A DNA stretch of 64,000 nucleotides from Bog-159 sp049511415. Its GTDB lineage: Bacteria > Acidobacteriota > Terriglobia > Bryobacterales > Bryobacteraceae. This document shows positions 42,722-52,174 of this stretch, in pieces (position 1 is the first letter of the stretch; every line of letters begins with the position of its first letter). The stretch is from NCBI GenBank assembly GCA_049511415.1, contig JBEKYC010000001.1, positions 1-64,000 on the forward strand. Direction: 5' to 3'. Made by a program: the position numbers and the translations under genes. The notes under the pieces were generated by a model. That model did no database searches. It saw only the letters and a program-made list of their open reading frames with translations, and was not told the origin of the DNA.

Positions 42722-44682
42722 GCGATCCGATTCTCGACACGGACGACGATTCGCTGTTCGACGTGCGCTCCAAGGCAGCCGGGCCACAAGGCGCCGTTCC
42801 CATAACGCCGGAGATGCTGCTGACGCGCCCCTCGGGCGATCTGTTCGGCTGGAGCCAGAATGCCGGCATGGGCTGGGACCCTCGCGCGCTGGGTGGCAAA
42901 GAAATTCTGATCCTCAGCACCCACGGTGGCATTCGCGACGCCTCGGGCGCGCCCGTCGCGTTGGGCTATCACACGGGCCATTGGGAAGTCGGCCTGCTGA
43001 TGGAGGCCGCCGCGCGGGAGCTTAAAACGCTCGGCGCGGTTCCCTTCGCGGCCTATTGCACGGACCCGTGCGACGGCCGCACGCAGGGCACCACCGGCAT
43101 GTTCGACAGCCTGCCGTATCGCAACGACGCGGCCACCGTGTTCCGCCGCCTGATACGCTCGCTGCCCACGCGGCACGGCGTCATCGGGGTGGCCACCTGC
43201 GACAAGGGTCTGCCGGCGATGATGATGGCGCTGGCCGCGCAGCATGACTTGGCGTGCGTGCTGATACCCGGCGGTGTCACGCTGCTGGCGGAAGAAGGCG
43301 AGGATGCCGCCCGTGTGCAGAGCGTGGGCGCGCGGTTCGCGCATCGGCAGATCACCCTCGCAGCCGCGGCTGAAAACCTGTGCCGCGCCTGCGCGTCGCC
43401 CGGCGGCGGCTGCCAGTTTTTGGGCACGGCCGCGACGTCGCAGGTGGTCGGCGAGGCGCTGGGCATGTCGCTGCCGCATGCGGCGCTGGCGCCGTCCGGC
43501 CATCCCATCTGGCTGGATATGGCAGGCCGTTCGGCGCGGGCCGTGCTGGCGCTCGAAGCGCGCGGCGTAACGATGCGCGACATTTTGACTGACGCCGCGG
43601 TACGCAATGCCATGGTGGTGCATGCGGCGTTCGGCGGGTCCACCAACCTGATCCTGCATCTACCGGCTGTGGCACATGCCGCGGGATTGAGGCGGCCGGC
43701 CGCCGCAGATTGGACCGAGATCAACCGGCGGGTGCCGCGGCTGGTGGATGCGCTGCCCAACGGGCCGCGATCGTTTGCCACCGTGCAGGTGTTCCAGGCG
43801 GGCGGCGTGCCAGAGGTGATGCTGCATCTGCGGCGCGCGGGTTTGCTCGATACCAATGTGTTGACGGTGAGCGGCCAGACGCTCGGCGCGGCTCTCGACT
43901 GGTGGGAAGATTCGCCGCGCCGCGCTGCGCTGCGGCGCATGCTGCGGGAACGCGACGGCATCGATCCGGACGACGTGATTATGGACCCGGCGCGCGCGCA
44001 CGCCGCCGGCCTGACTTCCACGGTCACGTTCCCGCACGGCAATCTGGCGCCGGACGGGTCGGTAATCAAGAGCACGGCTATCGATCCGAGCGTAGTGGAT
44101 GCCGATGGTGTCTACCGCATGACCGGGCGGGCGCGCGTGTTTCGCACGGAGCCCGATGCCATCGCCGCCATCAAGAGCCACGGCCCCGATGCCGTCCACG
44201 CCGGCGATGTGGTGGTGCTCATCTGCCGCGGACCCATGGGTTCCGGCATGGAGGAGACTTACCAGATCACCTCGGCGCTGAAATATCTCGAATTCGGCAA
44301 GCACGTCGCGGTGCTGACCGACGCGCGGTTCAGCGGCGTCTCGACCGGCGCCTGCATCGGTCACGTGTCGCCGGAAGCGCTGGCGGGCGGCCCGATCGGC
44401 AAAGTGGTCGATGGAGACATCATCGAGATTGTGGTGGACCGCGTGAATCTGGAAGGCTCCGTCAACCTGATCGGAAATGGCGGTGCGGTGTTTGGAGCGG
44501 CGGAGGGCACGCGCGTATTGGCCGCCCGTCCGCCGCGTCCGGATCTCGCGCCCGATCCCGCCTTGCCCGCGGATACCCGCCTCTGGGCCGCTTTGCAGCA
44601 GGCCAGCGGCGGCACGTGGGGCGGCTGCGTTTACGATCCGGACGCTATCCTGCGCGCTATCGCCTCCACCATTGTCATATAA
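42718..44682 (+). CDS. yjhG: YjhG/YagF-type sugar-acid (xylonate) dehydratase, IlvD/Edd family
   Basis: The 654-residue protein is an Fe-S dehydratase. Cluster and substrate motifs are TDPCDGRTQGTTGMFDSL, VATCDKGLPAMMM and GGGCQFLGTAAT, followed by HAAFGGSTNLILHLPA. Length and the DLFGWSQNAGMGWDP start place it with YjhG/YagF D-xylonate dehydratases rather than IlvD or Edd. It would convert a sugar acid to a 2-keto-3-deoxy acid. Starts with TTG at 42718, overlapping the kinase stop (TTGA). An oxidoreductase follows 19 nt later, consistent with oxidative sugar breakdown. Confidence 0.9.
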   Translation: MSDPILDTDDDSLFDVRSKAAGPQGAVPITPEMLLTRPSGDLFGWSQNAGMGWDPRALGGKEILILSTHGGIRDASGAPVALGYHTGHWEVGLLMEAAARELKTLGAVPFAAYCTDPCDGRTQGTTGMFDSLPYRNDAATVFRRLIRSLPTRHGVIGVATCDKGLPAMMMALAAQHDLACVLIPGGVTLLAEEGEDAARVQSVGARFAHRQITLAAAAENLCRACASPGGGCQFLGTAATSQVVGEALGMSLPHAALAPSGHPIWLDMAGRSARAVLALEARGVTMRDILTDAAVRNAMVVHAAFGGSTNLILHLPAVAHAAGLRRPAAADWTEINRRVPRLVDALPNGPRSFATVQVFQAGGVPEVMLHLRRAGLLDTNVLTVSGQTLGAALDWWEDSPRRAALRRMLRERDGIDPDDVIMDPARAHAAGLTSTVTFPHGNLAPDGSVIKSTAIDPSVVDADGVYRMTGRARVFRTEPDAIAAIKSHGPDAVHAGDVVVLICRGPMGSGMEETYQITSALKYLEFGKHVAVLTDARFSGVSTGACIGHVSPEALAGGPIGKVVDGDIIEIVVDRVNLEGSVNLIGNGGAVFGAAEGTRVLAARPPRPDLAPDPALPADTRLWAALQQASGGTWGGCVYDPDAILRAIASTIVI

Positions 44683-44701
44683 TCCGCTGTGGAGATCCTT
44701 T

Positions 44702-45856
44702 ATGTCTGAATCCGGCCCCGGACTATCCCGGCGGCAGCTTCTAGAAAAGACCGGCGCGGCAGTGGCCGCCGGCTTCACCATCGTGCGACCGGAGGCCGTC
44801 CGGGGATCGCAGGCGAATTCCAAAATTACCGTCGGGCTGATCGGCGTCGGCGGCCGCGGCCAATACGACGCTTCCATCTTCAACGCCGACCAGCGTGCGC
44901 GCGTTACCGCGCTGTGCGATCTGTTCGACGACCGTATCGAAATCGGCACGCAGAAAATCAAGATCGAAAAGCCCGCCGTCTACAAGGACTATGAGAAACT
45001 GCTGGCGGCAGCCGATCTGGACGCGGTCGTCATCGCCACGCCGCCTTTCGAGCATCCGCGCATGCTGGCCGCCGCGATCCAGGCGCGCAAGCACGTGTAT
45101 TGCGAAAAGCCCATGGGCGTGAACCTGGAAGGCGTGAAGACCATCATCGCCGCCGCCCGTAAAGCCGATCCAAAGAAGAACGTATCCGTCGGCTTTCAGC
45201 AGCGCTACGGTCCGGTCTACCTGGAAGCCTACAAGCGCCTGCGCGAAGGACAGATCGGCCAATTGGTGAACGCGCGCGGCTTCTGGATCGGCAGCGACCC
45301 GTTTACGCGCAAGCCGTACGACGATCCCAAGATCGAGCACCTGCGCAACTGGTTCTGCTATCGCGATTACTCCGGCGATTTCATCGTGGAACAGGACTGC
45401 CACAATTTCGACGTGCTGCACTGGTTCCTGGACGCGCGGCCCATCCGCGCGGTGGGCATGGCCGGCACGAAAGTGCGCACCTCCATGGAGATTCTGGATC
45501 ACCTTACTCTGTCATTCGAATTCCCCAACGGCATTCATGTGAACTACGAGGCCAACCAGATCAGCCCGCCGGGATTCTCGCGCGTGGGCGAGGAATTCAC
45601 AGGCACGAAGGGCGTGCTCGAAACTTCGCGCGCCCGCATGATCCACCATAAGGGACCGAAGGACGCGGAGACCATGCCGTCCCCCCGCGACATCACCAAC
45701 GATGCCGTGGAGGCCTTCCTCGGCCGCATCCAAAACGGCGAAGTGGAGAACGTCGCCGAACGCAGCGCCATCAGCACGCTGTTTGCGATCCTGGGCCGCA
45801 CGGCGCTTTACGAAAAACGCGAAGCGGTGTGGAAACAGGAATTCGGAGACGTCTGA
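44702..45856 (+). CDS. Gfo/Idh/MocA family oxidoreductase with Tat-like signal
   Basis: From ATG 44702 (GGAG seven nt upstream) the product has 384 residues. The start SRRQLLEKTGAAVAAGFTIV is a Tat-like signal, followed by the Rossmann motif VGLIGVGGRGQYD and the EKP motif YCEKPMGVN. The C-terminal alpha/beta domain includes DYSGDFIVEQDCHNFDVLHW. Likely a periplasmic sugar dehydrogenase. Frame extends upstream to 44477 inside the dehydratase gene and is not used. It sits between the sugar-acid dehydratase and the PIG-L gene in one transcription unit. Confidence 0.9.
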   Translation: MSESGPGLSRRQLLEKTGAAVAAGFTIVRPEAVRGSQANSKITVGLIGVGGRGQYDASIFNADQRARVTALCDLFDDRIEIGTQKIKIEKPAVYKDYEKLLAAADLDAVVIATPPFEHPRMLAAAIQARKHVYCEKPMGVNLEGVKTIIAAARKADPKKNVSVGFQQRYGPVYLEAYKRLREGQIGQLVNARGFWIGSDPFTRKPYDDPKIEHLRNWFCYRDYSGDFIVEQDCHNFDVLHWFLDARPIRAVGMAGTKVRTSMEILDHLTLSFEFPNGIHVNYEANQISPPGFSRVGEEFTGTKGVLETSRARMIHHKGPKDAETMPSPRDITNDAVEAFLGRIQNGEVENVAERSAISTLFAILGRTALYEKREAVWKQEFGDV

Positions 45857-45858
45857 CG

Positions 45859-46722
45859 ATGCTGCGCCTTTGCCTGCTGCTTCTGCCGGTGGCCATGCTG
45901 CTGGCGCAGGACCGTCCCTTGCGTGTGATCGCGTTTGGGGCGCATCCCGACGATTGCGATATTCGCGCGGCGGGCGTAGCCGCGAAATTCCGCGCCATGG
46001 GCGCCGCCGTGAAGTTTGTCTCCGTCACCAACGGCGATGCCGGCCATCAGACCATGGGTGGCGGCGCGCTGGCCAAACGGCGTCGCGCCGAAGCGGAAGA
46101 ATCCGGCCGGCGGCTGGGCATCACTTATGAAGTGCTGGATAACCACGATGGCGAGTTGCTGCCCACGCTGGCCGTCCGCGAACAGATCATCCGGCGCATA
46201 CGCCAATGGAATGCGGATATCGTGCTGGCGCCGCGCCCCAACGACTACCATCCGGACCATCGCTACACCGGCGTGCTGGTGGAGGATGCCGCCTATATGG
46301 TGGTCGTTCCCAACGTCTGTCCCGATACGCCGCCGCTGCGCCGCAATCCGGTGTTCCTATATTACGAGGACCATTTCCAGAAACCCTCGCCGTTCCGGCC
46401 GGACGTGGCCGTGGACATCGACGACGTCTTCGATTTGAAAGTGGCCGCGTTGGATGCGCACGTCTCGCAGGTCTACGAATGGCTGCCGTGGGTGGATGGC
46501 AAGCTCGATACGGTGCCCACCGATCCGGCCGCGCGCAAGCGGTGGCTGGCCGCCAGCCGCGCCGGCGAGATCACGCCCGCGATTCGCCATGCGCTCGAGA
46601 AATGGTACGGGCCCGAGCGCGCCGCGAGGGCCCAGCACGCCGAGGCATTCGAACTCTGCGAATATGGCCGCCAGCCCAGCGACGAGGAACTGCGCATGCT
46701 GTTTCCCATGCTGGGCCACTGA
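45859..46722 (+). CDS. Exported PIG-L (LmbE-like) deacetylase
   Basis: Zinc-dependent N-acetylglucosamine deacetylase family. From ATG 45859, 2 nt after the previous stop and with GGAG upstream, the product has 287 residues. A short signal peptide (LRLCLLLLPVAMLLAQ) precedes the metal motifs GAHPDDCDIRAAG and RPNDYHPDHRYTG. The C-terminal DAHVSQVYEWLPWVDG is also typical. It would deacetylate an amino sugar or a related thiol precursor. Last gene of the six-gene array; an inverted repeat follows its stop at once. Confidence 0.9.
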   Translation: MLRLCLLLLPVAMLLAQDRPLRVIAFGAHPDDCDIRAAGVAAKFRAMGAAVKFVSVTNGDAGHQTMGGGALAKRRRAEAEESGRRLGITYEVLDNHDGELLPTLAVREQIIRRIRQWNADIVLAPRPNDYHPDHRYTGVLVEDAAYMVVVPNVCPDTPPLRRNPVFLYYEDHFQKPSPFRPDVAVDIDDVFDLKVAALDAHVSQVYEWLPWVDGKLDTVPTDPAARKRWLAASRAGEITPAIRHALEKWYGPERAARAQHAEAFELCEYGRQPSDEELRMLFPMLGH

Positions 46723-46728
46723 AGAGAC

Positions 46729-46744
46729 CGCCACTTTAGTGGCG
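46729..46744. terminator. Inverted repeat after the PIG-L gene
   Basis: CGCCACT-TT-AGTGGCG, perfect 7-bp arms, 6 nt after the PIG-L stop and 117 nt before the CpaE-like gene. The 2-nt centre is tight for an RNA hairpin, and there is no T-run, so termination is uncertain. Confidence 0.35.
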
Positions 46745-46860
46745 CCCAAACGCCAAAATCACGTCAGCTTGGGGGGGAGGGGCCCGCATCTTTTGCCTGC
46801 CAGTGCGGGTGTTCGAATGGCCCGCCAAATGCAATCGACTCTCCGGAAGGCGACCCGCAC

Positions 46861-48054
46861 ATGCCAGAACCAACTCTCAGGATCCTGTTGATTGAAAACG
46901 ACCCGGCGTTTGTCGCTCAAGTTCGCACGATGTTATCCCAGGCGCAAGGCATCTCATTCGACCTGCAATCGGTGGAAGCCTTGTTGCCGGGTCTTGACCG
47001 GTTGGCCAAATCCGATTTCGACGTCGTGTTGATCGACGCGAGCCTGCCCGACACGCACGGTCTGGATTCGGTGGAGGCTTTGTGCATGCACGCGCCGGGC
47101 GTGCCGCTGATTATCCTCAGCGGACAGGACAACGAAGCCATGGCACTACGGGCCGTGCATATTGGGGCGCAAGATTACCTGGTCAAGGGCAAACTGGAAA
47201 GCCAGTTACTCTGTCGCAGCTTGCGGTGCGCCACAATCCGGCACAAAATCCGCGCCGAGGCCCCGGCGCTGGAAACTGCCGGATCGCCGGGCCGGCTCAT
47301 TGGTTGTATCGGCGCCAAGGGCGGTGTCGGCACCACCACCATCGCGTGCCACACGGCCCTGGAACTCAAGCGCCAGACGGGGCAGCGCGTACTGCTGGCC
47401 GATCTGGATATGAGCGGCGCTTCCATCGGCTTTCTGACCCAGTCCAAATCGACATACACCATCCTCGACGCCGCGGACGACCTGCTCCGGCTGGATCGCA
47501 GCTTCTGGGAGAAGGTAGTCGGCGACGGGCCCGAAGAGGTCGAGGTTCTTCCTTTGCTGGCGCCCATCTGTTCCCATGACCCGGAGCACGCCGACCGCAT
47601 CCGCTACGTGTTGCGCTTCCTGCGCACCATTTATCCCTGGCTGGTCGTGGATCTGGGACGGCTTAGCCCGTTCACGGCGAGCCTCCTTTCCAATGTGACG
47701 GATCTGCTCCTGATGACTACCTTCGATCTGGCCGCGGCCCGAGACTGCGGGCAAGTGGTAATGCGGCTGGCCGAACTGGGTTTTGAGTCGCGCCATGTGA
47801 CTCTGGTGGTCAACGAGGTTCCCAAGATCGATTGCGTGGCCGCGCGCGAGGTTTCGAAGACATTGGGAATTCCCAATTCAATCATTGTGCCGGAAGGCAG
47901 CACCGGTCTGTTCGACAGCAAAAACAGCGTTCGGGCGCACATAGCGCGCCTGGCTGCCAGACTGGCAGGCATCCAGGAGCCGGCCGCGTCCTGGAAGCGA
48001 TGGCCTTTCCTCTCGGCGATCTCGACGCGCAGCCGGCAACTCAAAACCGCCTGA
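46861..48054 (+). CDS. CpaE/TadZ-like protein: receiver domain fused to a ParA-type ATPase
   Basis: The 397-residue protein has an N-terminal response-regulator-like receiver (residues 1-125; IENDPAF acidic pair, phospho-site Asp59 in VVLIDASLPDTHG, Lys in QDYLVKGKLE). This is followed by a MinD/ParA ATPase with deviant Walker A IGAKGGVGTTTIACH and LLADLDMSGASIGFL. CpaE/TadZ proteins place Flp pilus machinery at a cell pole. No pilus gene is visible here, so this copy is an orphan or serves another localisation job. Encoded alone, about 140 nt after the PIG-L gene. Confidence 0.85.
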   Translation: MPEPTLRILLIENDPAFVAQVRTMLSQAQGISFDLQSVEALLPGLDRLAKSDFDVVLIDASLPDTHGLDSVEALCMHAPGVPLIILSGQDNEAMALRAVHIGAQDYLVKGKLESQLLCRSLRCATIRHKIRAEAPALETAGSPGRLIGCIGAKGGVGTTTIACHTALELKRQTGQRVLLADLDMSGASIGFLTQSKSTYTILDAADDLLRLDRSFWEKVVGDGPEEVEVLPLLAPICSHDPEHADRIRYVLRFLRTIYPWLVVDLGRLSPFTASLLSNVTDLLLMTTFDLAAARDCGQVVMRLAELGFESRHVTLVVNEVPKIDCVAAREVSKTLGIPNSIIVPEGSTGLFDSKNSVRAHIARLAARLAGIQEPAASWKRWPFLSAISTRSRQLKTA

Positions 48055-48065
48055 TGGCCTGCAGT

Positions 48066-49076
48066 CTATAGCGCGATCTTCTCCCCCGCGCGGCACGACC
48101 GGTAAACCGCATCCACGATCTCCAGCGCCTGGTAACCCTCTTCGCCGGAAACCAGCGGCGCCCGGCCGGTGCGGATGGCTTCGCCGAAATTCAGGAACTG
48201 GCGCTCGAACGGTTCCAGCGAAATGGCCATGGGATCCGATGATCCCGATGCCACTTCCTGCGCCAACGGCGGCGCTTCTCCCACATCGTCGCGGACATCC
48301 CAGGTGGTCAGCCTGTCGCCGGAAATGATGGCCGTGCCCTTCGTCCCGTGGAACTCCGTGCGCTCGGTGTATCCGGGCCAGAAAGCCGTCGCCGCCTGAA
48401 TCACACCGGTGGCGCCCGACGCGTAGCTCACTACCGCATTCACCACGTCCTCGGACTCGATCTTATGCAGCGCGCCCAATTGCCAGACAGCGTACAACTC
48501 GCGCACCGGACCGGCCAGCCAGCGCAGAATATCGATCTGGTGAATCGCCTGGTTGATGAGTGCGCCGCCGCCTTCGGCCCGCCAGCTTCCCTTGATCGCG
48601 CGCGCGTAATATTCGGGCGACCGGTACCACTTCACATAGCCATCGCACTGCAACAGCTTTCCTAAGCGGCCCGCTGCCAGCGCCCGGCGCAGAAACTGAC
48701 TGGAGTCGTCAAAGCGGTGCTGGCTGACCACGCCGAGTTGAATTCCCGCGCGCCGCGCCGTGTCCACCATCGCGCGGGCGGTCTGCAGATTGGTCGCGAT
48801 AGGCTTCTGCACCTGGATGTGTTTGCCCGCCTCGGCGCAGATCTCCAGCGCCTGCATGCGGAAATCCGGGAACGTGCAAACATCCACGTAGTCGACCTGC
48901 GGGTGCCGGCAGACCTCCGCATACGAGCGGGCGAACCGGGCGCCATACTGCGCGGCAAATCGCTCGCCGGCTTCGGCGTTGATGTCCGTACAGACGGTCA
49001 GTTCATAGCCGATGTTCCGGTACGCCTGGGCGTGCTTGTGCGAGATGGCTCCGGTGCCGATCATCCCGACTCTCAT
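48066..49076 (-). CDS. Gfo/Idh/MocA family oxidoreductase, cytoplasmic
   Basis: The 336-residue protein starts MRVGMIGTGAISHKHAQAYR, a Rossmann motif with no signal, unlike the two other members in the window. The EKP-like motif is IQVQKPIATNL (Gln-Lys-Pro). The catalytic domain includes GGGALINQAIHQIDILRWLA, whose His is the family catalytic residue. Likely an NAD(P) dehydrogenase of a sugar or its derivative. Encoded alone, divergent from the SurA-like gene with 53 bp between starts. Confidence 0.9.
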   Translation of the reverse strand: MRVGMIGTGAISHKHAQAYRNIGYELTVCTDINAEAGERFAAQYGARFARSYAEVCRHPQVDYVDVCTFPDFRMQALEICAEAGKHIQVQKPIATNLQTARAMVDTARRAGIQLGVVSQHRFDDSSQFLRRALAAGRLGKLLQCDGYVKWYRSPEYYARAIKGSWRAEGGGALINQAIHQIDILRWLAGPVRELYAVWQLGALHKIESEDVVNAVVSYASGATGVIQAATAFWPGYTERTEFHGTKGTAIISGDRLTTWDVRDDVGEAPPLAQEVASGSSDPMAISLEPFERQFLNFGEAIRTGRAPLVSGEEGYQALEIVDAVYRSCRAGEKIAL

Positions 49077-49129
49077 CGCATTCCTCTTCCTCCGCAGGCC
49101 ATTGTACCTGGATACAATGTGGGTTCGTC

Positions 49130-50164
49130 ATGTTTCGCTCTTTGAAGTCCCTGGGGTGTGTCGCCGCTGTCTGTGTGCTGATGATGCTCGCGCCGGCATG
49201 CAAAAAGTCGCCGCCCGCCGACGTGGCCGCCACGGTGAACAATCGCCCGATCACCTATACGGACCTGGAGAAGGCGTATCAGCAGTCGCAACTGGCGGCG
49301 CCCGGCCAGGCCGAAGAGCAGACCATGGCGCAGAAACTCGAACTGTTGCGGAACCTGATCGACAGCGAGATCCTGCTGCAGCGCGCCGAAAAACAGGGCC
49401 TCCTGGCGGGCGACGCGGACGTCGAAACCAAGCTCACCGAATTGCGCGCTCCGTGGACCAGGGAGCAATTCGAGCAGCAGCTTCGCAATAGCAAGATGAC
49501 GCTCGACGACCTGAAATCCAAGATCCGCCGGGAACTCAGCATCCAGAAGCTGATCAATAAGGACATTACTTCCCACATCGTCATCACCGACGCGGACGTC
49601 ACCAACTTTTACAATGCCAACAAGGCCGGCTTCAACCTGGCGGAGCCGCAGGTGCACATGGCCCAGATCCTGGTGACGCCCAATCCGGAGCCCTCCGCCG
49701 GAAATCTGCAGAACAGCAAGGCGCAAAACGACGCCGAGGCGAACCGCAAGATCCATCAGATTCAAGAGCGGCTGCAGCGCGGCGAGGATTTTGGGCTGGT
49801 GGCGCATAACTACTCCGAAGATCCGAATTCCGCGCCTAACGGCGGCGACATGGGTTTCATTCCGGAATCGGCGTTACAGAAAGCCGACATGGAACTGCGC
49901 CGCATGGTGATGTCGCTTTCGCCCGGCTCCATTAGCCAGATCGTCAGGACGCAGGAAGGCTATCGGATCTTCAAGATCATCTCCAAGGAGTCGGCCGGCC
50001 AGCGCGAGCTGAACGATCCGCGCGTCCAGCAGAGTATTCGCGAGACGCTCCTCAACCGCAAGGATCAGTTGCTGAAGAATGCGTATTATGAGGTGGCGCG
50101 CAATGACGCCAAGGTGGTCAACTACCTGGCGCAAAAGGTAGTGGAAAGCGCCGGGAAGAAATAG
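49130..50164 (+). CDS. SurA-like peptidyl-prolyl isomerase lipoprotein
   Basis: The 344-residue protein has a lipoprotein signal (VLMMLAPAC, lipidated Cys24), a SurA N-terminal chaperone domain (VAATVNNRPITYTDLEKAYQ) and a parvulin/rotamase domain (PQVHMAQILVTPNPEPSAGN, SEDPNSAPNGGDMGFIPESA). It would aid folding of envelope proteins from a membrane-anchored position. A TACAAT box is 11 nt before the ATG. Single gene facing the exporter operon, with only 12 nt between the two stops. Confidence 0.9.
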   Translation: MFRSLKSLGCVAAVCVLMMLAPACKKSPPADVAATVNNRPITYTDLEKAYQQSQLAAPGQAEEQTMAQKLELLRNLIDSEILLQRAEKQGLLAGDADVETKLTELRAPWTREQFEQQLRNSKMTLDDLKSKIRRELSIQKLINKDITSHIVITDADVTNFYNANKAGFNLAEPQVHMAQILVTPNPEPSAGNLQNSKAQNDAEANRKIHQIQERLQRGEDFGLVAHNYSEDPNSAPNGGDMGFIPESALQKADMELRRMVMSLSPGSISQIVRTQEGYRIFKIISKESAGQRELNDPRVQQSIRETLLNRKDQLLKNAYYEVARNDAKVVNYLAQKVVESAGKK

Positions 50165-50176
50165 GCAGTCGCGCCG

Positions 50177-50884
50177 TCACGCCGTAACACTTATCGCCGC
50201 CTCGCTCTCCGGCAGCAGCGCGCCCTTTTCCAGGTGCTTCACTTTGGTGGCGAATTGCGCCGCGTGTGGATCGTGCGTCACCATCACGATGGTCTTGCCG
50301 AATTCCGTGTTTAGCTTCGAAAGCAGCGTCAGCACTTCCTGCGCGGCCGCGGCGTCCAGGTTGCCGGTAGGCTCGTCGGCCAGGATCAACTCCGGATCGG
50401 TGACGATGGCGCGGGCGATGGCTACGCGCTGCTCCTGTCCGCCGGAGAGCTGCCGCGGCAGGTGACCTAGCCGGTCGCCCAGGCCGACCAAACGCAGCGC
50501 CGTCGAAGCGTGGTCCATGCGCTCCTTCTTGTTCAGGTTCGTCAGCTTCAGCGGCAGTTCCACGTTCTCGATGGCCGTGAGCACCGGAATCAGATTGAAC
50601 GATTGGAAGATGAAGCCCACCTTTTCGTTGCGCCAGCGGGCGATGGCGCTGTCGCTCAGCGCGCGCAGGTCCTGCCCGAGCACGCGAATCTCCCCGCCGG
50701 ATGGCCGGTCCATCGCGGCAATCAAGTGCAGCAGGGTGGACTTGCCCGAACCCGACGGTCCCATGAGGGCCACGAATTCACCCGCCGCGATGGAGATATC
50801 CACGTCTTGCAAAGCCGCGACCCGGAATTCGTCGCGCACATATTCCTTGGTCAGACCGCGTGTTTCGATGATTGCTTCCGGCAT
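50177..50884 (-). CDS. ABC transporter ATP-binding protein (MacB/LolD type)
   Basis: The 235-residue ATPase has Walker A ALMGPSGSGKSTLLHLIAAM, Q-loop FIFQSFNLIPVLTAIENV, signature QLSGGQEQRVAIARAIV and Walker B LILADEPTGNLDAA. The sequence is of the MacB/LolD/FtsE branch that powers mechanotransmission rather than substrate channels. It follows the adaptor gene by 6 nt as the last gene of the four-gene exporter operon. Confidence 0.94.
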   Translation of the reverse strand: MPEAIIETRGLTKEYVRDEFRVAALQDVDISIAAGEFVALMGPSGSGKSTLLHLIAAMDRPSGGEIRVLGQDLRALSDSAIARWRNEKVGFIFQSFNLIPVLTAIENVELPLKLTNLNKKERMDHASTALRLVGLGDRLGHLPRQLSGGQEQRVAIARAIVTDPELILADEPTGNLDAAAAQEVLTLLSKLNTEFGKTIVMVTHDPHAAQFATKVKHLEKGALLPESEAAISVTA

Positions 50885-50890
50885 AATCGT

Positions 50891-52174
50891 TTATCCTTGT
50901 TTCGGGTGTACCCTCTGCCCATCCTTCAAACCGGCCGGCGGGTTGACGATTACGTCTTCGCCGCCAATCAGCGCTTGCGCGTTGCGGCGCACCGCCTTGC
51001 CGTCAATTACCACCAGCACGGCGCCATCGCGCACCGCTCCCGCGGGCACCTCCACGCGCGGCTTGGTCTGGCTTATCGTCTGCCCGCTCGATAGAAACGC
51101 CACGCTGGCGTTCATCTCCGGCCGCAGATAGTCGTCCGGCTCCTGCACTTTGACCTTTACCTGCACGGTGGCCTTCTGGCGATTGGCTTCCGGCGCGATC
51201 TCTTCGATGAAGCCTTTGTACTTGCGGCCCGGGAAGGCATCGGTTGTGACCACTGCCGGCTGGCGCGCGCCCAGCTTGGCGAAGTCATTCTGGCTGATGT
51301 CCAGTTCCACCTGCAGATCGTTCAGATCCGCCAGCGATACCACGTAGCCCTTGGCGCCTTTGTCGCCCACGAAGCCCGTGGTGACAAACTCGCCTTTCTC
51401 CACGTTGCGCTCCAGGATGGCGCCGGAGATGGGCGCGCGGATGATGGTGTTGTCGAGTTGGGTCTGCGCGTAGTCTACTGTGCCCTGCGCCTGGCGCACC
51501 TGCGCGCGCATGGCGTCGATCTGTTCGTGCCGCGGTCCGAGCCGCACTAACTCGTAGGCTTTTTCCAGCGACGCTGCGTTGGCGTCCGCCGAATCGTACT
51601 TGGCCTGCGCATCGTCGAGCGCCTGCTTGGCCATCACACCGTCAACCGCCAGGGCGCGCGTGCGGACCAGCGTGACGTGCGCGTTCTCTTCGGTGGCGCG
51701 CGCCTGCGCCCAATCGGCCTTGGCCTTCGCGATCTCCTCCGGACGCGAGCCGTTCTCCAACTCCGCCAGGTGCGCTTTCAGGTTATTCAACTGGCCCTGC
51801 GCTTCGAGCAGGTGCGCGCGGTATTCGTCATCTTCCAGGCGGACCAGCGCCTGTCCTTCGCGCACATGGTCGCCCTTGTCGACACCGATCCACGCGACCT
51901 TGCCGACCACCTTGGCGGCCAGTTCGATCTTATGCGCGGCCACGATATAGCCGGTGGCGTTCAGAATGGAGGCGGTGCCGCCCGGCGTGCGAATGGCGTG
52001 CACCCGCGCGATCTCCACATCGGGGACGGCGCTCAGCCGCGCGTAGACGAAGCTGCCCGCGCCCAGCAGCAGGCAGAGCAGAACCGCCGGCGCGATCCAG
52101 CGCGGCTTGCTCACCGGATGCTTGGCGCCCCGATCGATCTGCAGATTCCTGAGTTCGGCATCCATGGTCTTCAT
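50891..52174 (-). CDS. Efflux periplasmic adaptor (membrane fusion protein)
   Basis: From ATG 52174, overlapping the permease stop by 4 nt, the product has 427 residues. One membrane segment (APAVLLCLLLGAGSFVYARL) precedes the HlyD/MacA-type core: NATGYIVAAHKIELAAKVVG lipoyl half, a long coiled-coil hairpin (about residues 110-240) and TIIRAPISGAILERNVEKGE closing half, then beta-barrel parts. It bridges the inner-membrane permeases to an outer-membrane channel, which is not encoded here. Confidence 0.92.
   Translation of the reverse strand: MKTMDAELRNLQIDRGAKHPVSKPRWIAPAVLLCLLLGAGSFVYARLSAVPDVEIARVHAIRTPGGTASILNATGYIVAAHKIELAAKVVGKVAWIGVDKGDHVREGQALVRLEDDEYRAHLLEAQGQLNNLKAHLAELENGSRPEEIAKAKADWAQARATEENAHVTLVRTRALAVDGVMAKQALDDAQAKYDSADANAASLEKAYELVRLGPRHEQIDAMRAQVRQAQGTVDYAQTQLDNTIIRAPISGAILERNVEKGEFVTTGFVGDKGAKGYVVSLADLNDLQVELDISQNDFAKLGARQPAVVTTDAFPGRKYKGFIEEIAPEANRQKATVQVKVKVQEPDDYLRPEMNASVAFLSSGQTISQTKPRVEVPAGAVRDGAVLVVIDGKAVRRNAQALIGGEDVIVNPPAGLKDGQRVHPKQG

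Noticed and set aside
46771..46783. G-rich tract (GGGGGGGAGGGG) between PIG-L and CpaE-like genes as a G-quadruplex
   Set aside because: Only two separated G-runs with one long run; four G-tracts of suitable spacing are not present.
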